Shown here piece by piece: positions 35,196 to 43,890 of a DNA stretch of 64,000 nucleotides. Made by a program: the position numbers and the translations under genes. The notes beneath the pieces were generated by a model. That model was not told where the DNA came from and made no database searches. It saw only the letters and a list, made by a program, of their open reading frames with translations. Positions within the stretch are counted from its first letter, which is position 1. Every line of letters starts with the position of its first letter. This DNA comes from Bdellovibrio sp. GTDB taxonomy: Bacteria; Bdellovibrionota; Bacteriovoracia; Bacteriovoracales; Bacteriovoracaceae. The stretch is taken from contig JACPIU010000010.1 of assembly GCA_016187935.1 (NCBI GenBank), positions 186,001 through 250,000 on the forward strand, given 5' to 3'.

Positions 35196-36404
35196 TTATT
35201 TCAACAGATCAAAACTTCTCTGAATTCCCGAATGCAGTGGAAAATAATTCCAATCAAAGGGGTTAGTTGCCGGTTGCTCATGTTGCAAGGCCAATGAAAA
35301 GACCACCCCGGTTGAGAGATTTTCTATTTCTTCAAAAAGACCTTCTAATTTCAATAAATCCTTTTTTTCTGGAACACCATTTTTAACTTCAATCGCCATA
35401 GTTCCCTTGTCAGTTTCCAGTAAGAAATCAACTTCCGCTCCGTCGCGGGTGCGATAAAAACTGATATTAAAATCTTTCAAGCGATGGCGAAAATACTTCA
35501 GCAAATTGCTAAACAGATGAGTTTCAAGCGCCGCTCCTCCCATGGGCCCGAGACGTAACATCTCAGAGCTTTTCCAGCCGCAGAGGTAGGCGCAAAGTCC
35601 CATATCTAGAAAGTAAAGTTTGGGAGATTTTATCAAGCGCTTATTACGATTATTAAAATAGGGTGAAACAAGTTTTATGAGGAAGCTATCTTCCAAAAGA
35701 TTAATCCACTCTTTTGCGGTAATCGGACTAATCCCGGCATCGCGGGCCAAATCAGCATAATTAATAATCTGCCCGGTCCGTAGTGCACAAATTTTGAGAA
35801 AAAGCTCAAACTCTCTTCGCTTGTTGATGCCTAGTAACTCTACCACATCTCGTTCGACGTAAGTTTGCAGATAACTGCTTAAATAAAGTTCGCGAGACGA
35901 ATTGTCTTGTATATCAAAAATTCTTGGAAAATTTGAATTAAATAATTTCGCGAAATAATCTTGAGGTGTGGAAAACTGAAAATGCTTCTCTTCATCTGAA
36001 AAACCATAAAGATTTAAAATCGCAACTCGTCCGGCCAAGGATTCACGCACCCCTTTCATCACTTGGAAATTTTGCGGGCCGGTGATCCAGACAGCTCCAG
36101 CAGTCTTATCTTGATCAACCAACACCTTAATGGCCTCCAACACCTCCGGCGCATATTGAATTTCATCAATTGTGACAGGCAATTTAATTTCACGTGCAAA
36201 CGACAGAGGATCGGCCTTGGCACGCATTCTGGTTTCAAGATCATCGAGACTGATATAGTTGCGAGCATCTTGTAGATGTAGCAAAAGGGAGCTTTTACCA
36301 ATCTGCCGAGGGCCGAGCATTAACCATACGGGGAAAAGCGCTAAGCCACCACCTTTTGCGGTAAAATATGCTTCAAAAGTTCTTTTAATCCAAGTGCTTG
36401 GCAT
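35196..36404 (-). CDS. ATPase of the AAA/DUF4143 family
   Basis: This 402-aa protein has a Walker A motif LGPRQIGKSSLL, a Walker B-like VTIDEIQYAP, and DUF4143 after about residue 200 with a helix-turn-helix-like stretch (YADLARDAGISPITAKEWI). Residues near 335-360 read AEVDFLLE and AIEVKNG, a PD-(D/E)xK nuclease-like pattern common at the end of these proteins. The family is widely spread by horizontal transfer and is of unknown function. No SD is seen before the ATG. Confidence 0.85.
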   Translation of the reverse strand: MPSTWIKRTFEAYFTAKGGGLALFPVWLMLGPRQIGKSSLLLHLQDARNYISLDDLETRMRAKADPLSFAREIKLPVTIDEIQYAPEVLEAIKVLVDQDKTAGAVWITGPQNFQVMKGVRESLAGRVAILNLYGFSDEEKHFQFSTPQDYFAKLFNSNFPRIFDIQDNSSRELYLSSYLQTYVERDVVELLGINKRREFELFLKICALRTGQIINYADLARDAGISPITAKEWINLLEDSFLIKLVSPYFNNRNKRLIKSPKLYFLDMGLCAYLCGWKSSEMLRLGPMGGAALETHLFSNLLKYFRHRLKDFNISFYRTRDGAEVDFLLETDKGTMAIEVKNGVPEKKDLLKLEGLFEEIENLSTGVVFSLALQHEQPATNPFDWNYFPLHSGIQRSFDLLK

Positions 36405-36444
36405 TTCATATAGTCTACTATATTATTGCCATAATTACAAGATA

Positions 36445-37263
36445 TTAAGTAAGGCTTCGTATCTTCTTAGAAATAACTTGAGCAAAATTTGCGATTAAAA
36501 GAGCAGTGCCTAACACTGATGAGATACTTGGTCCGATAGGCAAGTCCTTCGAGAAGGACAAGGCCAAACCAACTAAACTTCCACCAATTGCTATGGAAAT
36601 ACTAAGCAACAATTGCTGGCGAAATGAATGGGAAAATGAACTTGCCAAAAATGCCGGGAGCACCACCAAACTACTGACCAGTAAAACGCCAACTATTTTC
36701 GTACAAAGAGCGAGTACAACTGCCACCAAAACCAAAAAAAGATCGTTAAGTTTATCGACATGGATTCCGCTTGTTAAGGCAAGATCACGGCTCACAAGTG
36801 CAAGCGTTACTGCTTTAAATTTAAAGACAAAGAATGGAACAATAATCAAAACAGCAAAAAGAAGTAGTAAAAGATCTCGACTTCTAATCCAAAGAACATC
36901 ACCAAACAAGATGTGAACCATCTCTTGCCCGGCGATGCCGCGATAACTTAGGATCAAAGTGCCAAGGCCAAGAAAAAGACTGAAGGCAACCGCCGTAAGG
37001 TTCGATAGGCCTTCACCCGAATGCCTGGAAGCGCGGGAAAGAATCCAGCCAAGAAAGGCGGCAAAAGGAAGAAGGGTCCAATAGGGTGCGATTTGCAGCG
37101 AGATACCTAAAGCAATTCCAAAAATACATGCATGAGCAATAGTGTCGGTAAGAAACGCAAGTCTTTTAAGAAGAACAAAAGGTCCAAGGAGACCGCATAG
37201 TCCGGCCATCACCAAGACGGCAAAAATTGGGATAGCAAAAAGCTGGAAATATTCTGAATTCAT
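36445..37263 (-). CDS. Zinc/manganese-type ABC transporter permease (ZnuB-like)
   Basis: This is a 272-aa membrane protein with about eight spans, of the ABC-3 family (LLKRLAFLTDTIAHACIFGIA, GVLLVSSLVVLPAF). The start at 37263 forms an ATGA overlap with the ATPase gene; an upstream in-frame start (37284) is inside that gene and less likely. The protein imports a metal ion with the ATPase. No periplasmic binding protein gene (ZnuA-like) is nearby. Confidence 0.88.
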   Translation of the reverse strand: MNSEYFQLFAIPIFAVLVMAGLCGLLGPFVLLKRLAFLTDTIAHACIFGIALGISLQIAPYWTLLPFAAFLGWILSRASRHSGEGLSNLTAVAFSLFLGLGTLILSYRGIAGQEMVHILFGDVLWIRSRDLLLLLFAVLIIVPFFVFKFKAVTLALVSRDLALTSGIHVDKLNDLFLVLVAVVLALCTKIVGVLLVSSLVVLPAFLASSFSHSFRQQLLLSISIAIGGSLVGLALSFSKDLPIGPSISSVLGTALLIANFAQVISKKIRSLT

Positions 37264-37976
37264 CTGAGAAATTCCGGTGCACATTCAAGACGAATCTTCT
37301 TACCGTAAATGGAATGAATGCAGTCATGAAAATTTTCGTCGTGCGGGCTTCCGTCAAATAGCACCCCTTCGCTCACCAAGATTACCCGTTCAGCGTGTGT
37401 GGTAACTCCGGCAAGATCGTGTGTGACTTCAATAATGGTTAACTTTCTGGATTCACGTTCCCGTTGCAGAAATGCAATGATTTGACCTTTGGCCGTAAGG
37501 TCAATCCCCTCGAGCGCTTCATCCAGGAATAAAATCCTGGGGTTCCCAAGACATGCAAAGGTCAATAACACACGTTGTGTTTGGCCGCCAGATAAGATTC
37601 TTAGAGGGCGGTCAAGAAAATCACCTATTCCCATTTCCTGAATTAACTCATTTGAAATGGTGCCGCTTTTATAGTCCAAAGTGGACGGCTTAAGCTCTAG
37701 AAATTCTTTTACGGTGAGTGAACTTGCCGCACTCACGATGAATCGTTGCGGTACGTATCCTGCCGAGGTGAAATGGGCGGTCCTTCGGCCGGTGCGTGGA
37801 TTCAAAGTCCCTGCCAACGTCTTTAGAAAGGTAGATTTTCCGCTGCCATTTGGCCCAACGATGGCCACCCACTCGCCAATCTTAAATTCTATGCTTACAT
37901 TCGAAAATAAGAGGCGCTCTGAATGGCCAACTGCGATGTTTTCGAGAGTCAAAAGCTTGTCTGTTTTAGAATCCAC
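37260..37976 (-). CDS. ABC transporter ATPase for metal import (ZnuC-like)
   Basis: This 238-aa nucleotide-binding protein has Walker A GPNGSGKST, Q-loop GYVPQRF, signature LSGGQTQRV, Walker B ILFLDEA and the switch His in EVTHD. It is the partner of the ABC-3 permease encoded just downstream (ATGA overlap). The start is GTG. The signature reads SGGQTQ and the catalytic Glu is present (LDEA). Zinc or manganese is the usual substrate. Confidence 0.88.
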   Translation of the reverse strand: MDSKTDKLLTLENIAVGHSERLLFSNVSIEFKIGEWVAIVGPNGSGKSTFLKTLAGTLNPRTGRRTAHFTSAGYVPQRFIVSAASSLTVKEFLELKPSTLDYKSGTISNELIQEMGIGDFLDRPLRILSGGQTQRVLLTFACLGNPRILFLDEALEGIDLTAKGQIIAFLQRERESRKLTIIEVTHDLAGVTTHAERVILVSEGVLFDGSPHDENFHDCIHSIYGKKIRLECAPEFLR

Positions 37977-38081
37977 CAGTCATATATACCAAATTCTTGC
38001 GAAGATGCAATTCTTTGCTTTTATGGTTCGTCGTGGTCTCTTTGCATGAATTAGGAAATGAAGAATCTTATTAGGATTTAG

Positions 38082-38744
38082 TTACGAGATTTCAGGATGG
38101 TGGCGGACAATAATTCCTTCTTCCATATAGATCAAATCTTCCGCAATATTGGTGCAGTAATCCGCAATACGCTCAAGATGACGTCCCGCTGATAGGTAAT
38201 TGATATAGATATCGCACTTCTCGGGATTTTTTTTAATGGCACTGAATATGATCTCGTACATGTCGCGGTTTAGATCATCGATGACTTGATCCCTTTTGAT
38301 TACAGCACGGGCCAAATCTTTGTCTCTTTCAAAAAGCGCTTTGATGGTATTTCGCAACATCGCGCAAGTTTCTTTTGACATGATAGGAATATCAAAGGGC
38401 ATGGCAATTCCATCGGCCCGAATCAGATATAAGGCACGTTCTGCGATATTGACCGCCAAATCGGCAATGCGTTCGATGTCGTTATTAAGTTTTATGACGC
38501 CAATCAAGTAGCGAAGGTCCATGGCAACGGGCTGATGGAGGGCCAGGACCTTGAGGCAGGATTCCTCGATATCGACTTCTTTTTGATTAACATAGGTGTC
38601 GGCGTTGACAATTTTTAAGGCCATTTCTTGGTCGCGCTCGACCAGTGATTTGACCGCCGTAACCACAATGTTTTCAACATGCGAAACCAAGGCCGTGACG
38701 TCCTGGCGTATCTTTTCTAACTCTAATTCCATATGGCGTGACAT
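38082..38744 (-). CDS. phoU: Phosphate transport system regulator PhoU
   Basis: This 220-aa all-helical protein has the two PhoU repeats: LIGVIKLNNDIERIADLAVNIA (metal-binding E-x3-D-x2-N type) and, in the second half, YLSAGRHLERIADYCTNIAED. PhoU links the Pst transporter to the histidine kinase PhoR and keeps the Pho regulon off when phosphate is plentiful. It follows pstB by 17 bases in the usual pst order. A GAGGT SD precedes the ATG. Confidence 0.95.
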   Translation of the reverse strand: MSRHMELELEKIRQDVTALVSHVENIVVTAVKSLVERDQEMALKIVNADTYVNQKEVDIEESCLKVLALHQPVAMDLRYLIGVIKLNNDIERIADLAVNIAERALYLIRADGIAMPFDIPIMSKETCAMLRNTIKALFERDKDLARAVIKRDQVIDDLNRDMYEIIFSAIKKNPEKCDIYINYLSAGRHLERIADYCTNIAEDLIYMEEGIIVRHHPEIS

Positions 38745-38761
38745 GACAACCTCACCAAGTT

Positions 38762-39592
38762 TCAGCCAAAACGGCCAGTTATATAGTCTTCAGTTTTTTT
38801 ATGTTTTGGTCTAGTAAAAATATTTTCTGTGGCATCAAATTCCACCAATTCGCCTTCATAAAAGAAAGCGGTGTGATCTGACACGCGCGCCGCCTGATGC
38901 ATGTTATGGGTGACGATGATAATTGTATATTCATCTTTGAGGACGTTGATTAAGTCTTCAATATGCGCGGTGGATTTTGGGTCAAGAGCGGAGCAAGGTT
39001 CATCCATTAAAATGACGTTGGGGCCCATGGCCAAAGTGCGCGCTAAACAGAGCCGTTGCTGTTGGCCACCGGATAAATTGGTTCCAAGCTCACCCAGGCG
39101 GTCTTTGACTTCATCCCAAAGCGCCGCCTTTCTCAGAACGTCTTCCACCAATTCGTCTAAATTATTTTTCCTACCGTGAATTTTAGGCCCCCACACTATA
39201 TTCTCGTAGATACTTTTAGGAAAGGGATTGGGTCGTTGGAAAACCATGCCAATTTGCGAGCGGATGAACATTGCATCACTTTTCATTATGTTTCGACCGC
39301 GATAATTCAAAGCACCGGTCAATTGGAAGTGTGGTACAAAATCATTCATGCGATTAAAGCATCGTAGCAGAGTGCTTTTGCCACAGCCGCTTGGACCGAT
39401 AATGGCCGTGGCCTTATTTTTAAGAATCTCCATGGAAACATTTTTGATGGCCTCCTTTTTTCCGTAAAAGGCCCCTACATCTTTGGCCTCAAGAATTATT
39501 TCCTGGTAGACATCCGATAGGTTGCCTGCCGTGACTCCACGCTCAGTTTTAGTGTTGGATGCAAATTTGAAGTCTTGTGCGAGAAGAATCAT
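38762..39592 (-). CDS. pstB: Phosphate ABC transporter ATPase PstB
   Basis: The true start is the ATG at 39592, which overlaps the pstA stop as ATGA; a longer reading from a TTG would run into pstA. The 276-aa protein has Walker [10 protein letters not shown], the PstB-typical [10 protein letters not shown], the signature LSGGQQQRL, Walker B VILMDEP and a switch His in IVTHN. It energises phosphate import with PstA/PstC. A roughly 25-residue extension lies before the ABC domain. Confidence 0.96.
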   Translation of the reverse strand: MILLAQDFKFASNTKTERGVTAGNLSDVYQEIILEAKDVGAFYGKKEAIKNVSMEILKNKATAIIGPSGCGKSTLLRCFNRMNDFVPHFQLTGALNYRGRNIMKSDAMFIRSQIGMVFQRPNPFPKSIYENIVWGPKIHGRKNNLDELVEDVLRKAALWDEVKDRLGELGTNLSGGQQQRLCLARTLAMGPNVILMDEPCSALDPKSTAHIEDLINVLKDEYTIIIVTHNMHQAARVSDHTAFFYEGELVEFDATENIFTRPKHKKTEDYITGRFG

Positions 39593-40437
39593 AAGCGAAA
39601 CCTCTTTTGGTAATGATCGCGAATCATAATGGCCACAAAATTTAAAGAGAGCAGAATTAAGAGTAAGACTATAATCCCGGTGGCTGCTAATTGATGAAAC
39701 TCTTCCTGCGGTCTGCCTGCCCAATTGTAAATTTGAATAGGCATGACGGTAAATTCGGATTTCAAATTTTCGGGAACAAAGGAAACGTAACTTAAGGCCC
39801 CTACGATAATGAGAGGCGCGGCCTCACCAAAGGCCCGTCCAATAGATAAAATGATCCCGGTCAGAATTCCTGGTAAAGCAACGGGTAGAATTTGGCCAAA
39901 GATCACTTGATATTTTGCCGCGCCTAAGGCGAAGGCGGCTTCCCGTAAATTCAAAGGAACGGCCCTCAGAGATTCACGCGACGAGACGATCACAACCGGC
40001 AATACCAGGAGTGCCATAGTCAAGGCCCCAGACAAAACACTCTGACCGAAACCGAAAGTTCTGACAAAAAGAGAAAGTCCCAGCAATCCGTAAACGATGG
40101 AAGGGACACCAGCGAGATTGGAAATATTTAACTCGACCAGCCTCCAAAAAGCATTTTTACGCGCATATTCCTCTAAGAAAATTGCCGAAGCGATACCGAG
40201 AGGAATGGCCACAACGGCAGTTATGGAAATCATCCAAAGAGAGCCATAGATGCCGGCCTTCATTCCAGATTTGATAGGGAAACGAGATTGAAAATTAGTG
40301 AAAAAATTGAGATTTAAAAAATTCCATCCCGCCTGAAAGATATGATAGAGCAAGACAAAAAGAAAAATAATTCCTACCACTGTGCTTAAAGCACAGAGCA
40401 TTTGGAACATTCGTTCATGTCGCATTCTCGCTTTCAT
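39589..40437 (-). CDS. pstA: Phosphate ABC transporter permease PstA
   Basis: The ATG at 40437 overlaps the pstC stop by ATGA and is preferred over an in-frame ATG at 40473 within pstC. The 282-aa membrane protein has about six spans and the EAA loop [26 protein letters not shown], plus the [10 protein letters not shown] motif. It forms the channel with PstC. Confidence 0.94.
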   Translation of the reverse strand: MKARMRHERMFQMLCALSTVVGIIFLFVLLYHIFQAGWNFLNLNFFTNFQSRFPIKSGMKAGIYGSLWMISITAVVAIPLGIASAIFLEEYARKNAFWRLVELNISNLAGVPSIVYGLLGLSLFVRTFGFGQSVLSGALTMALLVLPVVIVSSRESLRAVPLNLREAAFALGAAKYQVIFGQILPVALPGILTGIILSIGRAFGEAAPLIIVGALSYVSFVPENLKSEFTVMPIQIYNWAGRPQEEFHQLAATGIIVLLLILLSLNFVAIMIRDHYQKRFRL

Positions 40438-41327
40438 TTGCGGCCCTGCTGCATAATTTTGTGACCAATCCAATTAAGGACGAAAGTCATGGCGAAGAGG
40501 AGAAAAGCAACTGCATAGGAAGTTAAATATTCGATACCTCCGGCCGGGGTATCACCTAAGGCAACTTGTACGATATAAGATGTCATAGTTTGAATGCTAT
40601 TCAGTGGATTAAAAGTTAATTGAGGATTAGAACCGGCCGCCATCGTGACCGCCATGGTTTCGCCAACGGCACGTGAAATGGCCAAGATGAAGGCCGCCAT
40701 AATTCTACCAAAGCTAGCGGGAATCACCACGCCGACAATCACTTCATAGGGAGTGGCACCTAAAGCATAAGCACCATGTTTTAAGCTTTGAGGAAGGGCC
40801 AACAGGGCATCATCGACCAGGGAGGCCACCATGGGTAAGATCATAATTCCCACCACCATGGCGCCACTTAAAGCATTGAAGACTTCAATGTCAGGCATGA
40901 CCGTTTTTAACAGGGGAGTTACAAAAGTAAGGGCGAAGTAACCATATACAATGGTGGGAATGCCCGCCAAGATTTCCAAAATGGGTTTTACCATACGGCG
41001 GATTCTTTCATGGGCATACTCGGTTAAGAAGACTCCGATCATAACACCCGACGGAATGGCGAAGACCCCCGCACCAATACTGATAAGTAATGTCCCGCTG
41101 ACCAGCGGAAGCACGCCAAATGATTTTGGTTCCATCAAAGGTTCCCATTTGGTCCCAAAAAGAAAATCTATGATTGGAACGGTCTTGAAAAACTGCCAGG
41201 TCTCTTGACTGAGAGTAAAGATAATCCCAGCCGTGACCAAAAGAGTAAACATCCCTGCTGCCGCCAGAAGCGGGAGCAGGGCCTTTTCAATTTTTTTCGC
41301 TCTTTCTATGCTGTGGATATTTTCCAT
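40434..41327 (-). CDS. pstC: Phosphate ABC transporter permease PstC
   Basis: This 297-aa membrane protein is the partner of PstA, with about six spans and the family motifs GVFLTEYAHE, GIPTIVYGYFAL and AISRAVGETMAVTMAAG. It starts 5 bases after the pstS stop and ends inside the start of pstA. Length is normal for the shorter PstC class. Confidence 0.94.
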   Translation of the reverse strand: MENIHSIERAKKIEKALLPLLAAAGMFTLLVTAGIIFTLSQETWQFFKTVPIIDFLFGTKWEPLMEPKSFGVLPLVSGTLLISIGAGVFAIPSGVMIGVFLTEYAHERIRRMVKPILEILAGIPTIVYGYFALTFVTPLLKTVMPDIEVFNALSGAMVVGIMILPMVASLVDDALLALPQSLKHGAYALGATPYEVIVGVVIPASFGRIMAAFILAISRAVGETMAVTMAAGSNPQLTFNPLNSIQTMTSYIVQVALGDTPAGGIEYLTSYAVAFLLFAMTFVLNWIGHKIMQQGRK

Positions 41328-41332
41328 GGTCT

Positions 41333-42256
41333 TTATTTAATGGCTTTGAGACGTGCCAAAGATTCTTTATATTTATTTTTATCGAGGGCAATGTAGCCAA
41401 CCTCAGGAACGAGATGGCCGGCTTCATTTAGATAAAAATCAAGAAATGTTTTCACTTCTTGGCGTTTATAGGCATCATGATTGACATAGATGAAAATGGG
41501 GCGAGAGAGTGGGGAATAGGTTCCATTAGTGATCGATTCTACACTGGGGGCCACCGCACCTTTGCCATTATCGATGCTGACGGCCTTTAATTTTTTGGCG
41601 TTTTCGTTATAATAACTAAAACCAAAATACCCCATGGAATCGAGGTCTCCTGCCACACCAGTGACCAGCACATTGTCATCTTCACTTTTTACATAGTCTG
41701 ATCGTGAAACTCCTGATTTGCCGTTAATGGTTTCAGTAAAAAAATCAAACGTGCCTGAATCCGTGCCAGGCCCATAGAGTTTAATCGGGCGATTAGGCCA
41801 TTCTTCTCTTATATCGGACCAAGTTTTGACCTTTGAGTCAGCTCCCCAAATTTTTTTCAATTCTGCGACGGTTAACGATGTGGCCCAAGTGTTTTTAGAA
41901 TTTACTACTACCGTAAGTCCATCATAGGCCACAGGAATTTCCGTATAGGTGATGTTATTTTTTTGGGCAGCTTCAACTTCTGAAGCTTTGATAGGTCGAG
42001 AGGCATTGCAAATATCAATTTCCTTAACCACAAATTTCTTAAAGCCTCCACCAGTGCCAGAGACACCAATGTTCACTTTAATTTTTCCATGCTGATTACG
42101 GAATTCTTCCGCCACAGCTTCGGTAATGGGAAAAACAGTACTTGAGCCGTCGATGCTGATGCTTTGTGTGTCGGCCAAGGCCGATGAAGGTGAATTAGAA
42201 AAGGCCAAAAATGAGATGGCCACGATAGAGATAATTTCAGAAAAATGTGATCGCAT
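41333..42256 (-). CDS. pstS: Phosphate-binding protein PstS
   Basis: This 307-aa periplasmic protein has a signal peptide of about 29 residues. The mature part has the phosphate-binding motifs [20 protein letters not shown] and [10 protein letters not shown]. It captures inorganic phosphate for the Pst importer. It is the first gene of pstSCAB-phoU. GAGGAG lies 6 bases before the ATG, and a likely Pho box lies upstream. Confidence 0.95.
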   Translation of the reverse strand: MRSHFSEIISIVAISFLAFSNSPSSALADTQSISIDGSSTVFPITEAVAEEFRNQHGKIKVNIGVSGTGGGFKKFVVKEIDICNASRPIKASEVEAAQKNNITYTEIPVAYDGLTVVVNSKNTWATSLTVAELKKIWGADSKVKTWSDIREEWPNRPIKLYGPGTDSGTFDFFTETINGKSGVSRSDYVKSEDDNVLVTGVAGDLDSMGYFGFSYYNENAKKLKAVSIDNGKGAVAPSVESITNGTYSPLSRPIFIYVNHDAYKRQEVKTFLDFYLNEAGHLVPEVGYIALDKNKYKESLARLKAIK

Positions 42257-42325
42257 AGCTTTCTCCTCTTTATGTTAGTAAGTGGCCAGACAATATGTTC
42301 TGTACATTATTGTGTGATTAACTTC

Positions 42326-42343
42326 ATGTTAGAAAATTGTTAG
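42326..42343 (-). promoter_or_regulatory. Candidate PhoB box upstream of pstS
   Basis: On the minus strand the site reads CTAACA-ATTTT-CTAACAT: two near-identical half sites with an 11-base period, as in the Pho box consensus (CTGTCAT repeats). Fourteen bases downstream is AATAAT (42306-42311), a possible -10 box with no -35, as expected for PhoB-activated promoters. It fits the phoB gene just upstream. Confidence 0.45.
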
Positions 42344-42358
42344 GAATGCTAAAATCAC

Positions 42359-43063
42359 TTACGTGGTTGAAATTTCTTCCTTGAAGCGGTAGCCCACGCC
42401 ACGAACTGTCTCAATAAGATCGCCACTATCGCCCATTTTCTTTCGCAACCCGACAATTTGCACATCCACAGCTCGGTCAGTAATGGCATGGTGTTCGCCG
42501 CGAACAATATCCACAATTTGAGAGCGGGGATAGACACGGCCAGGATGGGATGCAAGCAAAAATAGAATTTGAAATTCAGAAAAAGTTAAAAACAACTCAA
42601 CTTCGTTGATAAAAACTTTGCGTTTTGGGTGATCGATAGTGATGTTGTGGATTTTGAGTACATCACCCTTTTTTTCTTTTCCACGAGGCCGATTACGCCT
42701 GAGATTCGCCTTGACTCGTGCCATTAAGATTTTGGGGCCGAAAGGTTTTACAATATAATCTTCAGCGCCCAACTCTAGTCCCTTAATAATATCATTTTCT
42801 TCACTCCTGGCCGTGACCATGATGATGGAAATATCGCTGGTATCAGGGGAGTTTTTTAATTTCTGACAGACATCAAGGCCATGAATTTTCGGAATCATGA
42901 GGTCGAGCAATACCAGATCAGGGTGCTCTTGTTTTGCCATGGTCAACGCCTCTTCACCATCTCTGGCCAAAAAGACTTCATATTTTTCTTTAAATAAATG
43001 AAAGTGAATTAGCCCCAGAATATCTTCTTCGTCTTCAACAACAAGAATTTTTGGATTGCGCAT
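42359..43063 (-). CDS. phoB: Response regulator PhoB
   Basis: This 234-aa protein has a receiver domain with phospho-acceptor Asp54 (VLLDLMIP), acidic pair VVEDE and conserved KPF, then an OmpR/PhoB winged helix ending TVRGVGYRF. It activates the phosphate starvation regulon. It sits directly upstream of pstS. The cognate kinase gene phoR is not in the window, so a kinase elsewhere, or cross-talk, is expected. Assignment to PhoB rests on position plus similarity. Confidence 0.9.
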   Translation of the reverse strand: MRNPKILVVEDEEDILGLIHFHLFKEKYEVFLARDGEEALTMAKQEHPDLVLLDLMIPKIHGLDVCQKLKNSPDTSDISIIMVTARSEENDIIKGLELGAEDYIVKPFGPKILMARVKANLRRNRPRGKEKKGDVLKIHNITIDHPKRKVFINEVELFLTFSEFQILFLLASHPGRVYPRSQIVDIVRGEHHAITDRAVDVQIVGLRKKMGDSGDLIETVRGVGYRFKEEISTT

Positions 43064-43203
43064 GCAAAAACCTTAACTTGCGTCACCTTAAATTCCTTTT
43101 AACAATATTTGTACTTTGAGGAAAGCCTCCAGCTCATTTCAAACAGAAATCTAACAAAGAGGGAGCGAGAGTTTGTTTTTTTTACATATTCAACATGCGT
43201 CAA

Positions 43204-43890
43204 TCAATCAACGACAAGCCTATAACCGACACCCGCTTCAGTCACAATGATTTCGGATTCCAAACTATTAATCTGTAACTTCCTTCGAATCTGTCCGACA
43301 TAAACGCGCAAGTACTGAGTATGCTCCACGGCATTGGGACCCCAAACCTCTTTTAAAATCATTCGATGTGTGACAACTTTCCCGGCATATTTGGCAAGAA
43401 CACTGAGAATATTATATTCTGTAACCGTGAGCTTAATACTTTGACCTGAGATTTTTACAAGTTTTGCCGACCATTCGATTTCAAGATTTCCTGCTTTGAA
43501 AACAACAGATTTTTCTGGAAAAGAATGTCGGAGAGCAACCCTTATACGTGCGAGAAGTTCCGGAACGCTGAAAGGTTTAGTCAAATAATCATCTGCTCCA
43601 GAATCCAAGGCCTGAACTTTATCTTCGTCTGAATCCTGAACAGAAAGAATGATAATAGGAATCTGGGTCCATTCTCTGACTTTTTTAATTACTTCAAGTC
43701 CATGCACGTCGGGCAAACCCAAATCCAAAATGATTATGTCAGGCCGGGAGGCAATGACTTCTTTGATGCCTTCTTCACCAGTGTACGCTTCAACGACTGA
43801 AAAATTATTTGATTCAAGACTTAAGCGAATGAACTTGCATATAGAGCGTTCATCGTCAATTATCAGCACCTTTTGCTGTGGTGTTTTCAT
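43204..43890 (-). CDS. kdpE: Response regulator KdpE
   Basis: This 228-aa OmpR-family regulator has receiver Asp56 (IIILDLGLP), acidic pair IDDE and KPF, and a winged helix ending VTEAGVGYRL. It follows kdpD with a TAATG overlap. KdpE, phosphorylated by KdpD under potassium limitation or osmotic upshift, activates the kdp promoter. It is the last gene of the kdp operon. Confidence 0.93.
   Translation of the reverse strand: MKTPQQKVLIIDDERSICKFIRLSLESNNFSVVEAYTGEEGIKEVIASRPDIIILDLGLPDVHGLEVIKKVREWTQIPIIILSVQDSDEDKVQALDSGADDYLTKPFSVPELLARIRVALRHSFPEKSVVFKAGNLEIEWSAKLVKISGQSIKLTVTEYNILSVLAKYAGKVVTHRMILKEVWGPNAVEHTQYLRVYVGQIRRKLQINSLESEIIVTEAGVGYRLVVD

Noticed and set aside
35196-36404. DUF4143 ATPase as a mobile-element or toxin component
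   Set aside because: The family is often horizontally acquired, but no repeats, integrase or partner gene flank it here.
39593-39724. N-terminal extension of PstB from a TTG
   Set aside because: It lies inside pstA. The ATG at 39592 gives the usual ATGA overlap and normal PstB length.
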